Under the pieces are notes generated by a model. The model was not told the origin of the DNA, did not search any database, and was given only the letters and a program-made list of their open reading frames with translations. A stretch of DNA of 64,000 bases from contig NC_092671.1 in NCBI RefSeq assembly GCF_964355755.1, positions 35,975,304 through 36,039,303 on the forward strand, given 5' to 3'. This stretch comes from Antedon mediterranea (lineage: Eukaryota; Echinodermata; Crinoidea; Comatulida; Antedonidae). Shown in pieces: positions 12,263 through 23,372 of this stretch; positions within the stretch are counted from its first letter, which is position 1, and every line of letters begins with the position of its first letter. The position numbers were made by a program, and so were the translations under genes.

Positions 12263-13410
12263 GCACAATTAAAGTACAGTAGTCCGTATGGAACGCCATC
12301 GCTGCCTCCGGCAGCAAACTTTAATTCTATTCGGCTCTTTTACCATTACGTTCGGCTCTTTAGCATTCGGCGCATTTCTATTCGGCCCATTTACCATTAC
12401 GTTCGGCTCTTTCAGCATTCGGCGCATTTCTATTTGGCCCATTTACCATTACGTTCGGCTCTTTCAGCATTCGGCTCTTTTTATTCGGCTCATTTACCAT
12501 TACTTTCGGCTCTTTTTAATTCGGCCTTTTTTATTCGGCTCTTTCTGCATTACCTTCGGCTCTTTTAGATTTGGCCCTTTTTTATACGGCCCAATTAAAT
12601 TCTAATCTTTTTACATGGGGTCAAATGGAAGAAAATCAACGGCTGGAAATGAGTCTATGAAAAGTTTACAAAACATATAGATGCAGCATGTAGAGTGTTT
12701 GGTTGGTTGAATTAAATGAATTTGAAGGCTATAATCATTTTATTGACATGATTAATGTGTTAGAGAACTTGCAATTGTCCCACCTTATTGAACATTTTGA
12801 GAGAGAAAAGGTTTGATTTATGGCCTAGGCTAGCTAGGCCTAGCCTAGTGCCAGCCTAACATTTAATAATAATAATTTACCCTTTCTCTCTCAAAATTTG
12901 TTAAAAGATGAATTCATTTTAGGTTATTTAACACATCTTTAATCGGTTGGCTACTCATGGTTGGCACCATGATGATGACATGTTTGTAAACTTTTCATAG
13001 ACTAATTTTCAGTCGTTGATTTTCTTCCATTTGACCCCATGTCAAAGGTTAGATTTTAATTGCGCCGTATAAAAAAATGCCGATTTAAAAAGAGCCCAAC
13101 GTAATGCAGAAAGAGCCGAAATGGTAAATGGGCCGAATAAAAAAGAGCCGAATGCTGAAAGAGCCGAACGTAATGGTAAATGGGCCGAATAAAAAAGAGC
13201 CGAATGCTGAAAGAGCCGAACGTAATGGTAAATGGGCCAAATCGAAATGCGCCGAATGCTGAAAGAGCCGAACGTAATGGTAAATGGGCCGAATAGAAAT
13301 GCGCCGAATGGTAAAAGAGCCGAACGTAATGGTAAAAGAGCCGAATAGAATTAAAGTTTGCTGCCGGAGGCAGCGATGGCGTTCCATAAGGACTACTGTA
13401 CTTTAATTGT

Positions 13411-13530
13411 GCGAGGTACTTTCGAATTTGTTGCGGACTTCTTTAATTGTGCGAGGAGCTTTCGAATTTGTTGCGGACTTCTTTAATTGTGCGAGGAGCT
13501 TTCGAATTTGTTGCGGACTTCTTTAATTGT
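13411..13530 (-). repeat. 40-bp tandem array, 3 units (right arm of FB1)
   Basis: Reverse complement of the left-arm array at 11,983-12,262. The units carry TTTCGAATTTGTTGCGGACT and CTTTAATTGTGCGAGG. All three are of the CGCAAC type. Confidence 0.8.
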
Positions 13531-13904
13531 GCTTAGCTCTTCTTTAATTGCGCGTTTCTTCTTTATTTGTGCATTTCGTTTTATATTTTCATGCTTCCTT
13601 TTGTTTATATGCGATTTCTTCTTTAATTGTGCGATTTATTCTTTATTTGTGTGATTCCTTCTTTAATTGTGTAATTCCTTCTTTAATTGTGTGATTCTGT
13701 GTTATAGTGTGCGTGACAGTTGTGGGCCACCGTACAAATATGGTAGTGATATGACATCATCATGTCTATGGGCACATCACATGTGTTTGTCACATAAAGT
13801 TTGATAGTGTATGGGTAGACAGAGCATTAAACATATAAAACATAGGCCTACATACGTTATCTTTCTCAATCTTCCCTGGTTATCTAGCCTATACTATATT
13901 ATTA

Positions 13905-14100
13905 TTATTATTATTCAAGGTTTATTTTATTCAATCAAAAAAACAAAAAAAACTGAATTACAACAATCATGACAATTTATAAAAATTGGATACATAATAT
14001 AAAAACATTACACATTAAAATTAACATCTCCATTGATCAACAACATACAATTACAATTTAATTGAATTTACAATTTAAATTTACAATATAAAACTAGGCC
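13905..14100 (-). mobile_element. Probable LINE 3' end (minus orientation)
   Basis: An ATT trinucleotide run is followed by CAAGGTTTATTTTATTCAATC. Read on the minus strand this is GATTGAATAAAATAAACCTTG plus a microsatellite (first 20 bases GATTGAATAAAATAAACCTT), the usual 3' tail of CR1/Jockey-type LINEs. No reverse transcriptase residues are readable upstream, so the call is tentative. Confidence 0.3.
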
Positions 14101-14163
14101 TATCTATCTCCACAATATTGTTCATCTGAATTATACTAGGGTTATATCACAACGCATTCCTTA

Positions 14164-14297
14164 AAGCTTTGTCCACACTATCAAACTTTATGATGTGCAC
14201 ATGATGGATGTCATATCACTATACAATATTTTGGAATATCACTATCATATTTGGGCACATCACACTTGTTTGTAGTTTGATAGTGTGGACAGAGCTT
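14164..14297. mobile_element. MITE, CTACACTATCAAACT family
   Basis: Starts AAGCTTTGTCCACACTATC and ends GATAGTGTGGACAGAGCTT: long inverted termini with internal TTGGGCACATCACAC. About 134 bp, no coding capacity. Confidence 0.75.
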
Positions 14298-15239
14298 AAG
14301 CCTGAAAATATAAAGACACAACCAGGGAACAACTTTTAAAATTGTGTATATTTTTTACGTGCACACTTACCTTCAGTGTACTATGGTATAATGGCCTAAT
14401 TTCCCATCAGAATGAGGCAGCAATTACGAGTAAAGCCTCAATCTAATGACACAAAATGCGATATCATTGGAATAATGATATCAAGGCCCACGCCCAAGTT
14501 AAATGCATCGTTAGTGTAGGGTGACAAGCAGTCTCAAAAGGTGCAGACTTTAGCAAGCTACTTAACAGTTCTAAGTGGTCCCTAGAGACTTGTGGGTGAT
14601 ACCTTCCCCTCCCAATTCGGAAAGAATAACAGCGGAAATGTTTGTTTTTCTTGCAGTTTTTAATTTGATGGCAAGTCTTTAGTCTCTCGCGATCCACCCT
14701 TATTATCTAATTAGCCTATGAATTCATAGTAAAATAGTAAAATCATTTGTACCATCCAAAACAACTAATGAATTTCAATTTCATTTCGTAAGACCCCGTG
14801 CAATGAAATCAACATGGGATAAAAAATTAAAATCATTTTCAATAGTTTCAATTATTATTTATGTTTCATATTTAAAGAAAGATAAACTTCCAAAACAGAA
14901 AATATTTATTTTAATTAAACAGAAAATATTATTTAAAGGCCTATATACTCGTTTTGAAGATACAAATAGTTGTATTAGACTACATTTTGTATTTAACACA
15001 TACGCCTATCTATAGCTAAACCTCCGATCACATGTAAGAAAATCCATTATGCGCGCTATCTGAGTTTCCATTTTTTGTTTCAATTATTACTTACGGTAGG
15101 CCTAGGTTTTACATTAAGAAATATAACCTTATGTTTAATGAAGCAAAGCATAACATATTTTAAATGCATAAGCCTACTCTAGTTTTGATGTTATAAAGAA
15201 TTGTATACCGACATTGCCGTAATTGGTATTCAACGATTT
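14298..15239. other. Non-coding stretch
   Basis: No element or gene could be supported. Open frames at about 14,464-14,697 (minus) and 14,803-15,015 (plus) lack recognisable domains. Confidence 0.4.
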
Positions 15240-15450
15240 AAGAAATCACCTGTTCCTACTATAGCTAGACTGTTAAACGAAGTTTATGTTTTGTAATGTT
15301 ATTTTGATGATCTGCTTTTTTAAATATTTTGTATTTTACCTGTTTTTATTATGATTGTATATTTATTTTATAATGTACGACTACGGTCTCAGCCATCGGC
15401 TGTTTGTGTCATTGACTTTTTTGTTTAATAAAGATATATATATTATATAA
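15240..15450 (+). mobile_element. Probable LINE 3' UTR and tail
   Basis: This AT-rich segment ends with GACTACGGTCTCAGCCATCG, a CATTGACTTTTTTG run, and TTTAATAAAGATATATATAT. The order (a short GC-rich hairpin-like word, a T-run, AATAAA and a microsatellite) is typical of invertebrate CR1/L2-type LINE 3' ends. No ORF2 remains, so confidence is low. Confidence 0.3.
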
Positions 15451-16103
15451 TAGCTAAACCGGATGCGATGAGGACCCTTCATAAAACGTCACAAAATAAA
15501 CATGAATACTCATTAGTCATATCTATAGCACACATACTAAGAAATAAATTGATTATACGTCGTGCTTTCAAACTGTAGGCCTAGTATATTAACATTTCAT
15601 AATCTGGGCTATATACCGGTACTAAATTCAATATTTCGAGTAGAAGGGTGTGTGTTGTGTTGGGGTGACGGAATGACTATGCAAATTAGTCACAAGTATA
15701 GGAACTGCAGCCTGTAATTTTGTGTAGGCCTGAGTACCAGTAAATGAAGTCAGAGCATTTATCCTCAAAACAACTGCAACATAGCTTTCTATAATTTTGC
15801 CTAACATTTCGATTTGATCTTTCTGATTAATGAAACCGCAAAGACCATTATCAATATGTCCTTCCCCTTTACATCAGTCTCCAGAGCTTTATTTCACGTA
15901 CAGAACGTCCGTCCAACAAACCATCTGGCTAACCTCTACATCCTGATATTAACTCTGTTTTTCCAAAGAAATATTATGAAATAGCTACTCCGAAGGATTA
16001 TGTTCGCTAATACAAACCTTAAGCCTATATGGAAAAAAAATAATATGTTTCAGAGATTCATAAAAATGTATTATTTGAGGTGAAATTATATCAGATGTTT
16101 GGT
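15451..16103. other. Non-coding stretch
   Basis: Nothing supported here. Confidence 0.4.
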
Positions 16104-16258
16104 GTCTCTGTCTACACTATCAAACTTTATTTGACAAAAAATGTGATGTGCACATATATGGACATGGTGATGTCATATAAATACCATATTAGGAATATCA
16201 CTATATTTGTGCACATCACACTTTTAGTTAACTAGTTTGATAGTGTAGACGGTGCTTT
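16104..16258. mobile_element. MITE, CTACACTATCAAACT family
   Basis: Left terminus GTCTGTCTACACTATC-like (reads CTCTGTCTACACTATCAAAC) and right terminus TTTGATAGTGTAGACGGTGC. Internal GATGTGCACATATATGG and TTTGTGCACATCACAC words are palindromic partners. Confidence 0.75.
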
Positions 16259-16679
16259 AAAGAAAGGGTGTTTACTAGTAGAGATGCGGGTCGCAATGTG
16301 TTGGGGTGGTTGATCAACGCGTTAAGTTAGTAGGCCAACGAGTTTCACCCACGCCACACACTTAGTAATACAGACACTAGTTACATAAAAAACATTAGGC
16401 CTATTATCATGCAAGTCGTTGTCTAAACTATATGTCATAAACTGAAATAATTTAATATAATAAAATGCGACGCAAATTGTACATGCATTGTAGTTTTATC
16501 GACCATCATATATAAATTATAAAAAATACATTGACATCAATCAAAGACGGCATATCGTTATAACATGTCTATGTTTTACGTGCACAATCACATGATCTAT
16601 AACTTTAAAATGCTTCCCTGGAGTAAATCATACGTGTATACGCTTAAGATAAAATCGCGCCTACATCTTACAGCAGATA
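16259..16679. other. Non-coding stretch
   Basis: No supported feature. Confidence 0.4.
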
Positions 16680-17043
16680 TAGGCCTACCTACCTGTAATA
16701 ATCGCCAAGAACTTTCCTTAAAACAGGAGCGGAGCCAACAAACTAATTTGAACAGAATCCGGGTTAAATACAACATTTTTTTGGTTATTATTGCAGAAAT
16801 GTACGTGCATTTTACATAGTAAGACTATAATAGGCCGTTGTGTTAACTTTTAAAGTAAGTGGAGTAAATTAGACATCAGAATAATAGGCCTACCTGTAAT
16901 AAACGCCAACAAGTTTCCTTAAAACAGGAGCGGAGCCAACAAACAGACTCCGGGTTGTTAAATTCAACATTTGTTAGTTAATTGCAGAAAATGTACGTGC
17001 ATTTTACCTCGTAAGACTATAATAGGCCTTTGTTTTAACTTTT
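16680..17043 (+). repeat. Direct duplication, two ~160-bp copies
   Basis: Copy 1 (about 16,680-16,855) and copy 2 (about 16,889-17,043) both run from AGGCCTACCT through CAGGAGCGGAGCCAACAAAC, ATGTACGTGCATTTTAC and AAGACTATAATAGGCC. They differ by small indels. Non-coding; an open frame across copy 1 is not preserved in copy 2. Confidence 0.65.
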
Positions 17044-18436
17044 AGAAAACATGAATTTCTTCTAACAAAAGATAGGCCTATGTATTATTGAGACTTGAAT
17101 ACACCTTCAAAATGAGATGTAGGCTATACAACGTGGGGCAAATGGATGCAAAACTAAGTTATCGAAATTTTACCAAAGTACTGGGGATATTAAATACATT
17201 ATGCAAAAGTGCAAACATATCTCTATGGTCCAACGGAACCAGCCCCCGGGCACCTCAAAAGTTGCGAATGGTAATCTGTTAGAACGAGTGTTTTTTTAAC
17301 ATTTACTAGGCCAACAAACGTCCTGAAAATTAGCTTTGATAACGCCAGGCCTACTTTCCTGTGTTGAGAAAGGATGGTGTACCGGGTGATAATTCTCAGT
17401 TTTGGCTTTCCAGGAAGTTCAAATCAATCACCAGTCAATCTAGGCCTAATGTACAGACGTTTCTATGCCATTAATAACGCACACAAACGTGGGGAATAAC
17501 ACACTACATAAGTGTTAATTTAATGCTAACCTTTGAACTTATAATCAGTTCAAGCATCCTTTTCTATGTTAGATTAATTGAAATGTTATGTACAATTTAC
17601 AATTAGGCCTATACATACGAAAACATGATCATAATTATTTAAGCGAAAGGAGCCACGGGTAATACCGTCCATTACTAAGTTAACTTAACAAATAATGACA
17701 CTGTATCATGCAATTTGTCTATCATAAAGGACAAAAAAATGACATATTTGGGGCCGGGTTAGCCTCCTACTAAGAATCGGTGACTACCAAGTAGGGCCTA
17801 TGGACGATTATTAGTACGACGAAGTTTTAATTCCAATTGAATTGTGAAAACAGAAAAACAACGATTCAAACGTAATGCAATCAATTTGATGTGTGCAAAC
17901 TACACATTATTTTAAAATTTATTTGAATATCACTAGGCCTATGTCTAAGTACTGTTTAGGCTAATGATTAGGCTTTGTTATTTAAAGTTTTTAGCAGAGA
18001 CTGTATAAGGCCTAGAGTAAGGGTAACCTACGGTTAGACACAAAGGGCGCATGCACTTTACGGGAAATAGAAGTTAAGGAAACTACTGGATGGATTTGAT
18101 AAATTTATATCACTGTCTTCATTATGGTTTCAAAACAGACAAACAAAAATATAAAAGTTCTGTTTATTGCTCCATATCCGAAGTTTGATTTTTAGCAGTA
18201 GGAAAACTCGAGGTATGTTTCCAATTGCGTTTATAGTTTAAATATGTGCCGGCACCAAAACGTTGCATCCTTTATTTGATGTGGGTTGCATTGCGAAACA
18301 CAAGCGACAAGGCTGATACCATTCTCTCCACAGCACAGATTGTCAATTTCCATTTATTTGTTGCTGGATGGGAAGGGCGAAGAGTGCATTTCCCCTTCAC
18401 CATCTTCTTTCTATCGTTGTCAGTATCCTTCTTATT
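17044..18436. other. Non-coding stretch
   Basis: No supported feature. The open frames at about 17,088-17,282 and 18,246-18,455 have no recognisable domain. Confidence 0.4.
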
Positions 18437-18640
18437 AAAGCGTAGTTACCACTAGAACGCAACGCAGCGATGTATTGACGAAAAGTGATGTATTGCGAAA
18501 ATCACAAGTGGGAACCGACGACGCAACAGTGCTGCAAAAATTGCAGGTTTGATTTCACGCAGGTGGGGTAAAACAGAATTATTAGAAGGGAATTTTCTTG
18601 CGTTGCGTAGATTGCGTCGCTAGTGGGAACTAAGTTTTAA
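18437..18640. mobile_element. MITE, GGTTCCCACTAG family
   Basis: Left AAGCGTAGTTACCACTAGAA, right GCTAGTGGGAACTAAGTTTT. Internal CACAAGTGGGAACCGACGAC and TTTGATTTCACGCAGG words are shared with the pair at 6,477-6,893. It abuts the next MITE at 18,639. Confidence 0.7.
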
Positions 18641-18820
18641 GACCGGTTTACACAGACGCGCGAGCGGTAACGGTAACGGAAAACAGCGTAGCTTGTCCCA
18701 CGTAGAATCTGACCTAAGCGGAAACCGCCCGTTCGCTCCGCCGCGTTGTGTCATGAAGGAATAACACAGATTTTATATTTTTATTACCGTTACCGCTCGT
18801 CTGTGTAAATTGGCCTTTAT
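18639..18820. mobile_element. MITE, TTTACACAGACGAGCGG family
   Basis: The left terminus AAGACCGGTTTACACAGACG and inner GCGGTAACGGTAACGG are answered on the right by CCGTTACCGCTCGTCTGTGT and AAATTGGCCTTTA. A second member is at 47,889-48,103. No coding capacity. Confidence 0.7.
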
Positions 18821-19189
18821 GGAGAAAAAAAACGTAAAAACTCATTGTTAAATGTCAGCGGTGTTTATCAGAAAATTTTATTACATAAAAAGACAATACA
18901 AGACAGCAATTTGCTGCGACAAGCAATTTCTGAGCCCTGGAATCTCATAAAAGGTCTCATTACTTAAGACGTGATATGATCGACAGACAATAACTTCACG
19001 TTGCGTCAATGAACATATTATGGGCCCGCATTAACATTACGACTAATAACATTGTTTTAACGCATGACGTAAATATGACTTTATCTGTCATGCCGAAAAT
19101 TGGTGATTTCATGTGTAACTATAAGCCAATAAATAAACAAATAAAGTATACAGTATAATCATTATATTTATATATAACAGATCTAAAGC
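18821..19189. other. Non-coding stretch
   Basis: No supported feature. Confidence 0.4.
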
Positions 19190-19340
19190 TCTGTCTAAAC
19201 TATCCAACTAGTTTGGCAAAAAGTGTGATATGCCCAAATATGGTAGTGATATGCTCAAATATGGTACAGATATAACATCGTCCAATAATGGATACATCAC
19301 ATGTTTTTGTCACATAAATTTGATAGTGTAGACAGAGCTT
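19190..19340. mobile_element. MITE, CTACACTATCAAACT family
   Basis: Left AAGCTCTGTCTAAACTATCC, right TTTGATAGTGTAGACAGAGC. The word ATATGGTA is duplicated inside (GATATGCCCAAATATGGTAG then GATATGCTCAAATATGG), as also seen in the 39,383 copy. Confidence 0.75.
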
Positions 19341-19495
19341 GATATAACCAGTGCTTTGCATTTATGTAGATTTTCGATATTGATCAAGATATTACGATAC
19401 GAAGTGGTGTAAAAGACTACATGAAAATAGAGTAACTTACAAGTCTCTGCTTCAAGTAATTTAGAAGAATCTAGTTACTGTATGTATACGTTGAA

Positions 19496-19801
19496 CAGTA
19501 TCATAGGCAAATTCTCTGATACAGTATGACATGTGACACTGTGTTACATAATTTGCCTCCTGTACTGATTTGTTGTATTTGATAAAATGTAGAGATACTG
19601 TATCGGAAATCGGGCGAGCCATTAAGGACACGGAAATATTCAAGTCATAGGCACACAGTATCATAGGCAAATTGTGTTATACAGTGTCATACATGTGACA
19701 CTGTGTTAGAGAATTTGCATGTATATATTTGCTGTACTTTGATAGATGCGGAGATACCGTACAGAGAATCGGGCAAGCCATTAAGGACACGAAGATATTC
19801 G
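19496..19801 (+). repeat. Tandem duplication, 160-bp offset
   Basis: Two copies begin CAGTATCATAGGCAAATT at 19,496 and 19,656. Each contains GTGACACTGTGTTA and ends AAGCCATTAAGGACACG (AGCCATTAAGGACACG) plus ATATTC. The CAGTATGACATGTGACACTG segment is itself hairpin-like. Non-coding. Confidence 0.7.
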
Positions 19802-22233
19802 TAGCGACTAGCTATCTTTATGTTTAGATAAGCTCATCTTGAAAATACTGTAATATTCTGGTACAATAAATAAGTCGTATACAATGTTGAACAAATGCGT
19901 ACAGTACTAATATATATTTACACGATGCAGCACCGTATCATCATAGCTACACAAAATACAAATAGGCCTATGTAAATAAAAACAGACAGACCATGTTGGT
20001 GCAAAAACACCAGATCTCTCAGAAAAACAAGTCCTATGTTTATTGTATGTACTTAAATTCAATATTGTGAAGTATTTCATTGGAATAAAATAGATAATCA
20101 TAGCAATGCATATTGTTACAGGTCAGAAAAAATAAATATCGAAAAACAAGAATAGTTACAATCTAACAACAGGACACTGAGCTCGCCGTGCCAAGATAGG
20201 AACTCGTAACGGTTCTTTGATCTTAATATGTCTGGCTGCGACAAATACCAACAGTACAGCACTATCTACATATTCTCCACAGAACACAGAGTCGGTTAGA
20301 ACTGATTATGTCGCAGCAGCCACAGACACACCCTTTGATCTCCGGAGCTCAGCATCCTGTTGTTGCCTTGGTTCAACACTTACTCTAGCTCTTACTCAAT
20401 CATAGTTACACAGATCTTGACGTAGCTGTCAAAATAACCAATAAAAGGTACCATAACACTACTTACAAAATACACTGTACAGGAAGCCAAGAAAATAATC
20501 ACTGGAAACACAATAGAAAATTCAGAAATAGGATCAAGCAGCAATTTTACAATATTAAAAACTAAAACTACAAAAAGACAAATATGATATTAATGCCAGG
20601 TGTATGGATTTATGGTGAAGATGCCAAATGCATCAATACTTTCCAGTGAAAATGAGATATGGATACGAACCATCTGTTTGGAAGCATTCCACTCTGAATA
20701 CCTTGATGAAATGGAAAAAGGTTTGGGATACAAACATCCTGGTCTGTACGTGACTTGTCGCAAATGTCAATCGCAAGTACATTACATATTTTTTTGGTTT
20801 CTTTAAATTTTAAATGGTTTTACGGAATTAAAAAATAAATGTTTACGCAAAATTGATTTTACAAATTTCAATTCTTCACTGTTGACTGATGGTATAAATA
20901 TTCATTGTAATACATGAATATGCATTAACATGTGATTGCATATGCAAAACATACCGTTTAATAATTATGCATATCATACGCCATACCTATCATATTTATC
21001 CTACGCAATATGCAAAACTTATTCAAATAATTTTCATGAAATACCAAAAAAAGAAAAAGAAAGTATTATTTTGCCAACAGGTGACAAATAAAAGTGATAG
21101 TTTTCTATACCAAATTTGGGAAAACTTTCTCAAAAGTGATTAAAATTGAGATTGCCAAGATCTAACCTTACGAGACAGTGGTTTCCTGGCCTGCGATTCC
21201 AGGTATAACCTCCCCTAGCATCAAAACATAAGCCAATTATCTAGTACGTTTTAGCTTCCATTTCGCTTCTGAATATTGCATAACGAACATACAAACAGTA
21301 GCGCAACGCAGTTGCCGGAGGCCCGTGGTTTAGGAACCCTCAGTTGCCCTCCAACGCTGGAGGCCTCAGCCTTTTTCGACACATTTTAATGCCAGTTTTT
21401 TCCTCTGGGCACTGCTCAGGGGCCTCCGTAAGGGTTTAGCAAGTGAGTGCTCATAGCCGTTACGCCATTGCATACAAATACTGACAAAGTATGAACTAAT
21501 GTTATACATGAAGAAGAATCTTACAAGAAACTTAACAATTGTAATATAGATATAAAACAGTGACACTTTAGCTTACTGGTGAAACAATGGGTAAAAACTG
21601 AAGATATATAATAAAAAAAGTGATGACATAAAACTGAACATCAGCCAACTTATATCGGTGGAATTACTGGCCTGGTCAACAGTCCTTACGGTCAACAAAC
21701 AATATTTTGAATTAAATTGTTATCTTTGATAAACTATACCAAAAGCAGTCTAGAATCTTTGACTGTACTTAACTTTATTACAAATTTAATCCAGCAATGA
21801 GTTGAATAATCCTAATTTAGAACTTATCACTTACTTAACATGATTCACTAATGTGTTTCTAATCTCCGTTTTCTAAGTATACTTATTTTACAACTGGTAT
21901 AATAACAACTATGTTTCTGCCATTACTGTAGTATTAAATAAGAGGTTTATGGTTGTCAGAAGACTATGGTGGTCTATGGCCTATGTTGTATTCTCTATGG
22001 TTTTTAAAAGTTAACCACTGTCATTGTGCCATTAGAACATGTTCTGTACAATGCATGATGTTTGGTGCGTCATCGCTGGGTTCTTCAATCCCTGTACCAT
22101 TTTACCATCGATTGCAGACACTGGTAATTCAATACAGCCGTTGTAACTTACTAGATTTGATGGTGGTGATGGATCTAGAGTTTCTTGAAATATAATGGGT
22201 ATATACAATGTTTGTCTTGAGCTGTCTTTTCGT
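19802..22233. other. Mostly non-coding, with two weak ORF candidates
   Basis: Two patches of higher GC and more coding-like composition occur at about 20,170-20,410 and 20,600-20,806. The first is open on the plus strand for 62 codons and nearly open on the minus strand. The second gives a 68-residue frame with a CRKC pair. Neither matches a family I recognise, nor has clear splice sites. An SINE-like GC-rich patch near 21,300-21,440 (GTTGCCGGAGGC, GGGCCTCC words) could not be named. Confidence 0.3.
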
Positions 22234-22400
22234 GAGCATTATGGTATGAGAGGCACTATTTTCAGAGAGAAGCTTCAGGAGTGTCCAGAGCATTATGGTA
22301 TGAGAGGCAGTTTTTTCTAAGAGTTGCTTTGGAAGTGTCCAGAGCATAATGGTATGAGAGGCAGTATTTTCAAAGATTTGCTTCGGGAGTGTCCATTTTA
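22234..22400 (-). repeat. 54-bp tandem repeat, 3 units
   Basis: Units start GAGCATTATGGTATGAGAGG at 22,234, 22,288 and 22,342 (the third with CATAATGG). A partial unit follows. Because 54 is a multiple of three, the minus strand stays open and reads an 18-residue repeat containing ASHTIMLWTL. I judge this a by-product of the period, not evidence of a protein. Confidence 0.75.
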
Positions 22401-22465
22401 ATAAAAGGCAAGATTTTCCACGGGTTCCATTCAGGAATATGTACAATTCAGAAACAGTCAGGATG

Positions 22466-22705
22466 CATTAATTTAGCTGGCAGTTCTTGGTGGTGCCAAA
22501 TTAAGCCAACTTGTAACAACTTGAAGCAGAATTCATTAATTTAGCTGGCAGTTCTTGGTGGTGCCAAATTAAGCCAACTTGTAACAACTTGAAGCAGAAT
22601 TCATTAATTTAGCTGGCAGTTCTTGGTGGTGCCAAATTAAGCCAACTTGAAGCAGAATTCATTAATTTAGCTGGCAGTTCTTGGTGGTGCCAAATTAAGC
22701 CTTTA
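22466..22705 (+). repeat. 68-bp tandem repeat, 4 units
   Basis: Units contain TTAATTTAGCTGGCAGTTCT and GGTGGTGCCAAATTAAGCC, at 22,468, 22,536, 22,604 and 22,662. The last spacing is 58 because GTAACAACTT is missing. Units are almost identical, so the array is young. Confidence 0.85.
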
Positions 22706-23035
22706 GAATTGGAATCTTTTTTAAATGATCCTATTCTACAATCCAAATAAATGACAATTTGATTTAGTTCCATTGATAATGAGCACTTTTCAAGATTCAG
22801 TAGGTTCCACTGGTGGTAGTTCGCTACTAGATTCCTCCATTGTTTCCATTGGTAATTCTTCCTCATCTTGTGAGTTGCTTGAACTGGGAACTACTAAAGT
22901 AATAATAAACAAATGGATAAACATAAATTTCATTTTCTACGACAAGTTATTTAAAATCATCAAAACACTGTAGAAATAAATCCAGAAGGGTAAACTTCAA
23001 ACTTTCTATTTTTTAATTGTTCGATTATTTATATT
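22706..23035. other. Non-coding stretch
   Basis: No supported feature; repeated TTCCATTGGTAATT-like words only. Confidence 0.35.
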
Positions 23036-23372
23036 TTAAAGATGTATTGTCCCACAAAACTTGAAAAATGAAGATTAAATAAATGAGATTTTGAATATGT
23101 TATTTTGTAGTTTTGAAAAAGTTTTCACTTAAAAAAATGACAAAATAAATGGTTAAATACCAATAAATAAACCAAAATAGGCTACTGAATCTAGCTAAAA
23201 AATATGGTGGACTAAAAACACATTAGTTGGCAGCCAATTTTACTATTTTAGCATTAAATTACAATTTTTTCAGGTAATCTTTTTTTTTCTGATCTAACTA
23301 TTATGTGACATAAAAATGACATATTCAACAACACAAATAAGATTTTTTTTCAGGGGGACAATATATCTTTAA
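23036..23372. mobile_element. TTAA-flanked MITE, family C (337 bp)
   Basis: Left: TTAA then AGATGTATTGTCCCAC. Right: GGGGGACAATATATCT then TTAA. The termini match the 2.8 kb element at 56,374-59,211 and MITEs at 34,362 and 40,627. Exact TTAA on both sides suggests piggyBac-type target choice. No coding capacity. Confidence 0.7.

Larger units (their letters stand above)
11802..13733. mobile_element. Foldback (palindromic) element FB1, 1,932 bp
   Basis: The ends are ACGGTGGCCCACAACTGTCA and its exact reverse complement. Flanks CCAAATAT (11,794-11,801) and ACAAATAT (13,734-13,741) match at 7 of 8 bases, a likely 7-8 bp target duplication. From each end inwards the same blocks occur in inverted order: an ACAATTAAAGAAG array with a 40-bp tandem unit (7 units left, 3 right), a GGAACGCCATCGCTGCC block, a block of degenerate TTCGGCTCTTT units, a GGGTCAAATGGAAGAAAATC block, and a centre near 12,840 rich in CTAGGCC. 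Almost the whole element is one imperfect palindrome. It encodes no transposase. Foldback elements such as Galileo (P superfamily, 7-bp duplications) are a structural analogue only; superfamily is unknown. Confidence 0.75.
11727..13826. mobile_element. MITE of the CTACACTATCAAACT family, split by a foldback element
   Basis: The left half (11,727-11,801) starts AGCTCTGTC-ACTATCAAACTAG and includes GATGTGCCCAAATATGG. The right half (13,734-13,826) includes TGATATGACATCATCATG and ends with TTTGATAGTGTA...GACAGAGC. Together they rebuild a typical member of this MITE family (about 150 bp, largely palindromic). The other members here are at 14,164; 16,104; 19,190; 35,669; 38,689; 39,383; 42,624; 49,530 and 61,377. 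The middle is the 1,932-bp foldback element. Confidence 0.7.

Noticed and set aside
12288-13387. 105- and 100-codon frames on opposite strands starting with the same MERHRCLRQQ residues
   Set aside because: They start at the same palindromic block in the two arms of the foldback element and read degenerate TTCGGCTCTTT repeats. The shared start is caused by the inverted repeat, and the rest is low-complexity.
22129-22446. 105-codon minus-strand frame with 18-residue repeats
   Set aside because: The repeat period (54 bp) is a multiple of three, so openness follows from one open unit. No start context, domain or splice support.
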